From Sipunculus nudus (lineage: Eukaryota > Annelida > Sipuncula > Golfingiida > Sipunculidae), in contig CM049316.1 of assembly GCA_026874595.1 (NCBI GenBank), positions 59,405,676 to 59,469,675 on the forward strand: a stretch of DNA of 64,000 bases. Reading direction: 5' to 3'. The position numbers and the translations under genes were made by a program. The notes beneath the pieces were generated by a model. That model worked only from the letters and a program-made list of their open reading frames with translations, was not told the DNA's origin and searched no databases. Positions within the stretch are counted from its first letter, which is position 1, and the number at the start of each line of letters is the position of its first letter. Below are positions 59,366-64,000 of this stretch, one piece after another.

Positions 59366-59982
59366 CCTTAGAGACCTGTTCTCTAGTATGCATTTAGTAC
59401 ATTTGTGTAGGATAAATGTAGAAGTAAAGATAATACTAATTATATCACTGAACTCTCAACATAAGCCAATCAAAAGCAGAACTTCCCATTTTACAGGGAA
59501 AAAAGTCCCAGCTCATGCATTACATGCAGGTGCTCAAAACATCCTCAGTGTGACTTTCTGCCATTAACATATGTATTGTTACTTCAAAATTTGCATTTAT
59601 TATTGTCATGAAGTTAATCTATAAACTGATTGTAAGATTTTCCCTTTCAGTCAAGCTATTAAGCCTCTTAACTTTTAAGTGTTGAAGTCCCAGAGATTTT
59701 GACTTTAAACCATCACTCCGAAGCTCAGAACTTGATTTGAATAAAGACATTTTATGAAAGTTTTATATTTCTGTATTAATAACTTTGTAAAATTTATCAG
59801 CTTCGGTCATTTATCACTAAAGACAATCCCTTTACATTTGCCAGGCCTGTATTTTTCCTGGTGACATAGGAAGTGATCATTTAATACTTTTTAATGATAT
59901 ATTCTGCCATTCCTTTATAACTTATTATTGCATATCTAGATGAATTTAATGCAATTATCATTAGTTCGTATATCATTAAAAT

Positions 59983-60112
59983 GTACCTGTACCTGTACCT
60001 AGGTACTTTCTAAAGTACCTGTACCTGTACCTAGGTACTTTACAGGAATGTTGTACGTGTACCTGAACATTTCGCAAGTACCTGTACCTCTACCTAGGTA
60101 CTGTCACTTGTA
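59983..60112. repeat. GTACCT hexamer array (copy 2)
   Basis: Counterpart of 16601-16730. It has lost a few bases near TGTTGTACGTGTACC but keeps the GTACCTAGGTAC cores. Confidence 0.8.
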
Positions 60113-61086
60113 CCTGGCCCCAACCTGGCCCTTACAAGTGACCGCGACATCACGCATTGGCAACCAACCGACTGATCAGGGCTGCTCAATGAGTGCCATA
60201 GAGAGTGGCCGCATAAGGCAAGTTAATTAGTTATATTAGTAATTATTAATATGTGACTTTTGTAAGAAAACTGCCCGTAAATTCCTCTGCGTTATCCGTA
60301 ATACCCAGGTGGTCGTATTTCACAGAGTTTTATCTATAGATAATATAATGGAATTTCGAAAGGGACTAATATCCAGTGGTCGCAATAGCCAGTTGCCCAC
60401 ATTTTGCATGTGGTTGTTCAGACAGGTTTGACTGTATATCATGACTAGTTTTTTTCAGTTCCTGAAGACTGGTGGCGCCACTTTATCTTTAACTGATAAC
60501 CTTGACTTTTTATCTTCAGTATTTAAGTTGCCGCAATTAACAATAATGATGAACCTTCTAACTTTTATAGTAAATGTACTGTATATTTTTTACACCTATT
60601 CTTTTGGCCAAGTTCTTGGAGAAATTCTAAAAGTGGTGATCTTAACTTAGAACTTCAAGGTCAAATCAGTGGAAATATAGGATATTTGTGAACCCTATAT
60701 GTTTTAAGTACTGGTCGAAAGTATAAAGCAACACCTTCCGTCTTTTAGGAACTGCTTACCTGATAATAGGGAAGAATTTGGGTTCACAAGTTCAGAGTCA
60801 TAGGGTCCACTTCTTAAGAAAGCTATTTAGATGCATTTAATGCTAATCTTTTTATCACAAACCTTTCATCTTTCACGTATGGATACCTTCCAATAAGGGA
60901 AGATAGCTATTTATTTTGAGGACACAAAGGAAAACTACATTCTTTTTTAACAAGCTTGTGGACCAGTTTGAAGGTTAAGGGACGAGGTCACGGGACCCAC
61001 GCTTTAAAAAAGCACATGAAAATGTCCCTATAGACAAATTTAACTGAGCATCGAGACCCGTGGGTCCCTTTTTTCTATTAACTAAC

Positions 61087-61271
61087 CAGATAGGAACTTG
61101 ATGATATGTTCTGCTCCTCCTCCGTTTCTATGCTGACCAGGTCACCACCTGCTAATTAACATCTCTCACGCGAGGCTTCCCAGGTCAACGGTTCCTCTAT
61201 GATCTTGTAACAAGATCCTTTTTTTTCTCCTTTCGATGAAAACGGGGTTTCCCATCCTGCTGCACAATGTA
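61087..61271 (-). pseudogene. C-type lectin CTLD exon, copy A (broken)
   Basis: First half of a C-type lectin domain with the same acceptor (TTATTATACAG) and GTTAGT donor as copy C. The A run has 8 bases, so CAAGWETPFSSKGEKKGSCYKI stays in frame, followed by EEPLTWEASRERC. A TAA then replaces the following Lys codon, and one T is lost near 61110 (CAGAACATATC), giving a second frameshift. It shares the TAA with copy B, so both descend from an already broken exon. Confidence 0.85.
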
Positions 61272-61694
61272 CTGTATAATAAAAACAGAAACGTTAATAA
61301 CGTTAATCGTTGAACCGTTGTTACACGGAAAGATAAGGGGGTACTTTTACCTCTCCGGAATAATTAACTGCCTCATGGCAACGAAAGAATATTATAGGAA
61401 TGTATTGGATGATATGGACAAAATGTGTTTTGCAGGTGCACATTTATCTCACACGTTGTAAATAATACATTAGATTAAAATCAGGTCAAGTTTTATATCA
61501 GGTCAAGCGCGTGCATAATTTTATCGTTTTAAATGAGTGCATGAAAGAATGTGTTACTGGACTGCCACTGGATTCTATGGAAAAAAGTGTAAAATGTGAA
61601 AGATAAATCATAAAGTTAACTGAAGAAGGTATGAATAAAGTAAAAATAAATGCCACAGACGCCACTTTTACAGAATGCATTACTCTGAACATCC
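61272..61694. other. Intron of lectin copy A
   Basis: From about 61294 it is homologous to the copy C intron (22964-23340): shared GTTAATAACGTTAATCGTTGAAC, the GTTTTGCAGGTGCACA region and the ATCAGGTCAAG repeat. It ends at the transposon insertion. A minus-strand frame at 61498-61692 is intronic and not called. Confidence 0.6.
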
Positions 61695-61698
61695 TTTA

Positions 61699-63036
61699 GC
61701 CGTGGTCCCAACCATGTGCGTGCTGTCTACTTGCAAAAACGTGGGCAAAATTTAGGGATCCCTACGTAGTGAGCACCGCCTCAGTACGGATTTGGGAGCA
61801 CGCAGACACGCCGTAATACTTTTAGTGCACGAGGATCTTTCCCTGCGTTCGGGCTGCGGTCGGGCGACATCGGGCGGAAAAACTCACGTTCATCGCATCT
61901 GCAGGCACTTACAACATGCAAATGAGTAAGGTCACCGGACGTGAGCAGCACGTGTAAGTACGTCCTCTGTACGATAATGTGGCAATCGCACGGAGATCGT
62001 ACCTTAGAATCACGTTGTAAGCACGTACAACTCACTTACCACGTGCGCGACGTACGATGCACGCAACCGCTCACGGGCCACGTACTAAAGCCCATGTCAC
62101 ATTAGCACTGCATGCAACTTACGGATGACAATTTTGCTGCCCGCAGCTCCCCGCAGTTGGCACGGACCTTGCAGTATCTCACCCGTATCTTTTCCGAACT
62201 TGCCTGCAGGTGCGCACTGAAGTCTGAATTGCCCGCAGCCAAGTTTTGAACATTCTCAAAACTTGGTCCGGGTAAGCTGCGGGAGTTTGCCCGTAAAGTC
62301 CACGCAGAACACCAAAAGGAGGCCCGTAGCGGCTGAAAGTCAAAGGCAGTTATCCCGCTTGAAGAAAGTGGACCTGTGGCAATTTCGCACTAGCACGTGT
62401 CAGATGCGGGCATGGAGCCTGCGTTTTGCTGAAAAGAAACGTTGTAGGTACTGCGTATCCCGTCATTTCTGCGGGCATGGCGAGGTATACAAGGAACGTG
62501 ATGGCATGTTGAGGGTCAGTTACTGTCTTCCTGCTGGTAATCAGAGGGCTAGCTGCGGGCAAGTTGCTGGCGTTGGGCGCTACCGTTCTCCGATACCGGC
62601 ACGCACAACTCTCGCGCCTTTCAGGCAACTCCCCCGTGTCTGGCACGCAGACAACCCGCAGTGCCAGTATGTGGCCCAGAGCTAACACGGACATGTGTGT
62701 AAGCTCTCAAGCATCTGGCCCGCATGTCACACGGGACCTTCCGCAAGGCCCACGCAGATTCCACGCATCCAACAGGCAAGTTCCACCCAAAACCTACCCA
62801 AATCTTGGCCTGCCCGAAGAATATTTCCTGCGTGCAACAAAATACATGCACGCAACAAGCCATGTTGCCCACGCAGTGTTAATGTGACAATGCCTTTACA
62901 CATTGCGCAACCGTGCCAGTGAAGTGCGTTGACGTACATCCTCCCTACTCTTGCAACTCCCTCCCCACGTTTTCATGCCGTGGCCTCCCTTAAAAAGTAA
63001 GGACTAAAAACACGCACGGTGGGTAGATACCGGGGC
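61699..63036. mobile_element. CG-rich TIR element in the lectin intron
   Basis: Inserted at a site present unfilled in copy C (23341-23346). TTTA/TTA lies at both edges (61695-61698 and 63037-63040), consistent with a TWA target duplication of the PIF/Harbinger type. The ends GCCGTGGTCCCAACC...TGCGTG and (inverted) AGCCCCGGTATC...TGCGTG are only partly similar. The interior is dense in CACGCA, CCCGCA and ACGTAC motifs. It gives rise to many overlapping CG-rich open frames on both strands (62263-62939), none with a recognisable domain; I regard these as by-products of the repeat. Confidence 0.65.
62086..62898. mobile_element. Inner TIR element nested in the CG-rich element
   Basis: The left end TAAAGCCCATGTCACATTAG (then CACTGC) is the inverted copy of the right end GCAGTG...TTAATGTGACAATGCCTTTA with few mismatches over 26 bp. 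About 813 bp long, with no transposase. It may be a separate nested element or the true ends of the mobile unit within a larger repeat. No clear target duplication was found. Confidence 0.55.
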
Positions 63037-63040
63037 TTTA

Positions 63041-63348
63041 AGGTAAGAGAGTATTTATATAATTCAGTATTACAAATATCCAGTGATTTTGAAATCTTAG
63101 CTTATAAAGTAGAAGTATTATGAAATATTGATAGAGCATGTATACTGCTCCCAATTGGTTCAGGTTAACATCCTGTAATCACCACCTAAAGATGATGATT
63201 GTAGAAAGAAAAAATATAAAAAAAGTCTTCCCTGTAATAAGTTTGAAGTATCAGCACTGCGCTTTTTGGCTAAATATAAAGATAACATAAATATAAATAT
63301 TTGTGTCTCACACGGTGGACAATGAAATAATAAGATGGATAAATATAC
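63041..63348. other. Intron of lectin copy A, continued
   Basis: Homologous to 23345-23661 of copy C, with shared segments around GTATTACATATATCCAGTG, TTCAGGTTAACA and TGTCAGCACTGCGCTTTTT. No gene. Confidence 0.6.
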
Positions 63349-63549
63349 CCATGCAAACATCTTTCTGCAGAGTTTCCTTGCATGTCTGTGGCACCTCTTC
63401 CATGATTGCAAGTACATTCGCCTGTAGGTTTGGATCCATACACCTTGCCTGACATGTTTCCTCATATCTAGGGGCAAGTTTGCTGCAATTTCTGTTTTGT
63501 CATGCAAAATGTTGATCGCTGCAGACAACCTCATAGGTAAATATAATAC
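63349..63549 (-). pseudogene. C-type lectin exon 2, copy A (stop)
   Basis: 201 nt, identical in length and boundaries to copies C and D, with an acceptor after a T-rich tract (TTTTTTTGTAG) and a GTATAT donor. It reads GIIFTYEVVCSDQHFA, then TGA where copy C has GGA, then QNRNCSKLAPRYEETCQARC and a helix-prone stretch ending LQKDVCM. The stop alone would end the protein just after the signal peptide. Confidence 0.8.
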
Positions 63550-63663
63550 CTACAAAAAAACAAATCGCATATTAAAAGTTTGTTTTTTGTTTTCGCCAAG
63601 TCCAGATTATGCTTATTCAGTTATACAAATGTTGTAGATGAAACGTTAGCTTTTATAAACTGC

Positions 63664-63679
63664 CGACAAGCGTTATCAT
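63664..63679 (-). pseudogene. C-type lectin exon 1, copy A (GC donor)
   Basis: 16-nt coding exon ATG ATA ACG CTT GTC G. The donor is GCAGTT where copy C has GTAGGA, so splicing would depend on a non-canonical GC-AG intron. Together with the exon 2 stop this marks the copy as inactive. Confidence 0.65.
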
Positions 63680-64000
63680 GGTTAACTGACGGCCAAGCAT
63701 ACCCAGAGCTCTTCTATACTTTCTGTATATTTTCCCTAGATAATTTTTCGGCAATGCTTTTTTTTTCTTATTTTAAATCCTCCCGTTTAAATGATACCAA
63801 TTTGCAAATAATGAGTGTTGTGTTACTGATAGCTATAGAAATGTGTCACTGTGCTATATCCTATGAAGTTAAATAGATTCTTATTGGCATTTAAAACATG
63901 TGAATATAACAAAAGGAAAATAATTGTTGGTGACAGCTGTATAATCACAGCGATAATAATAAAGATTGGTTGATTACATGCGGCCTTAGTCGCGTAGACG
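63680..64000. other. Upstream flank of lectin copy A
   Basis: Homologous to 28987-29240 upstream of copy D (shared TACTTTCTGTATATTTT, AAATCCTCC and ACCAATTTGCAAAT blocks). A plus-strand frame at 63580-63876 overlaps exon 1 in antisense and is not called. No clear TATA box. Confidence 0.5.

Larger units (their letters stand above)
43876..61293. repeat. Large direct duplication, copy 2 (17.4 kb)
   Basis: Colinear with 5199-18808. Differences from copy 1 are: one extra tandem unit near 46270-46608; a longer, interrupted TA array at 50574-50650; a small deletion near 50318; the 53617-57403 insertion with its 536-bp duplicated flank; a 66-bp insertion at 57940-58005; and absence of the sequence corresponding to 17115-18004. 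To the right the similarity passes from copy 1 to lectin copy C, because copy 1 is truncated at 18808. Confidence 0.9.

Noticed and set aside
62263-62939. Overlapping 70-140-codon frames on both strands
   Set aside because: They fall in the CACGCA/CCCGCA-rich interior of the transposon; no domain is visible and several phases are open at once.
1-64000. tRNA and rRNA genes
   Set aside because: I found no convincing cloverleaf with A and B boxes and no rRNA-like conserved stretch; a tRNAscan-SE and Infernal run would be decisive.

Overview
This is a gene-poor, AT-rich, intron-like eukaryotic window. The dispersed repeats (a head beginning AGCTCAGCTGAC followed by CCGTCTGTCCGTCCG, a tail ending near GAGCGTCATGACCC), the PIF/Harbinger-like, mariner-like, hAT-like and CR1/L2-like fragments and the short C-type lectin exons all fit a bivalve mollusc. 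That placement rests on pattern recognition, not a search. No complete protein-coding gene is visible.

The only family recognised with confidence is a secreted C-type lectin, always on the minus strand. Its 5' part has three exons: a 16-nt signal-peptide exon, a 201-nt exon, and a ~186-nt exon carrying the first half of the C-type lectin domain (CTLD). There are four copies: A (61087-63679), B (18600-18786, CTLD exon only), C (22757-23978) and D (27792-28986). Every copy has at least one lesion. C is nearly intact; its only visible fault is a 7-A run where 8 A would keep frame. No downstream CTLD exon was found for any copy. The intergenic DNA is shared as well, so the array grew by repeated segmental duplication (units I-IV, increasingly diverged).

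The dominant architecture is large-scale. (1) 5199-18808 is repeated in direct orientation at 43876-61293 at very high similarity. The second copy has one extra ~338-bp tandem unit, an 890-bp deletion and a 3.8-kb insertion. (2) An inverted repeat of ~3.7 kb per arm (34530-38240 and 40158-43868, ~99% by eye) encloses a 1.9-kb spacer. Its right arm ends 7 bp from the start of the second block copy. (3) The spacer is homologous to 3030-4980, which lies just upstream of the first block copy, so the inverted repeat arose or was inserted in a locus that was already duplicated.

Mobile elements: a 2.0-kb terminal-inverted-repeat (TIR) element with CGACAC arrays (926-2952); a 1.34-kb CG-rich element inside the intron of lectin copy A with an empty site in copy C (61699-63036); a degenerate mariner-like element (31554-32466); a TA-flanked MITE (33642-34180); a 5'-truncated CR1/L2-like LINE (38531-39218); hAT-like and foldback MITEs in both block copies; and an LTR-retroelement-related insertion (53617-57403) bounded by a 536-bp direct duplication. 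Two weaker gene candidates are noted: a two-exon secreted protein (18879-19410, minus) and a first exon behind a heat-shock-like promoter cut by a MITE (33460-34410, plus).
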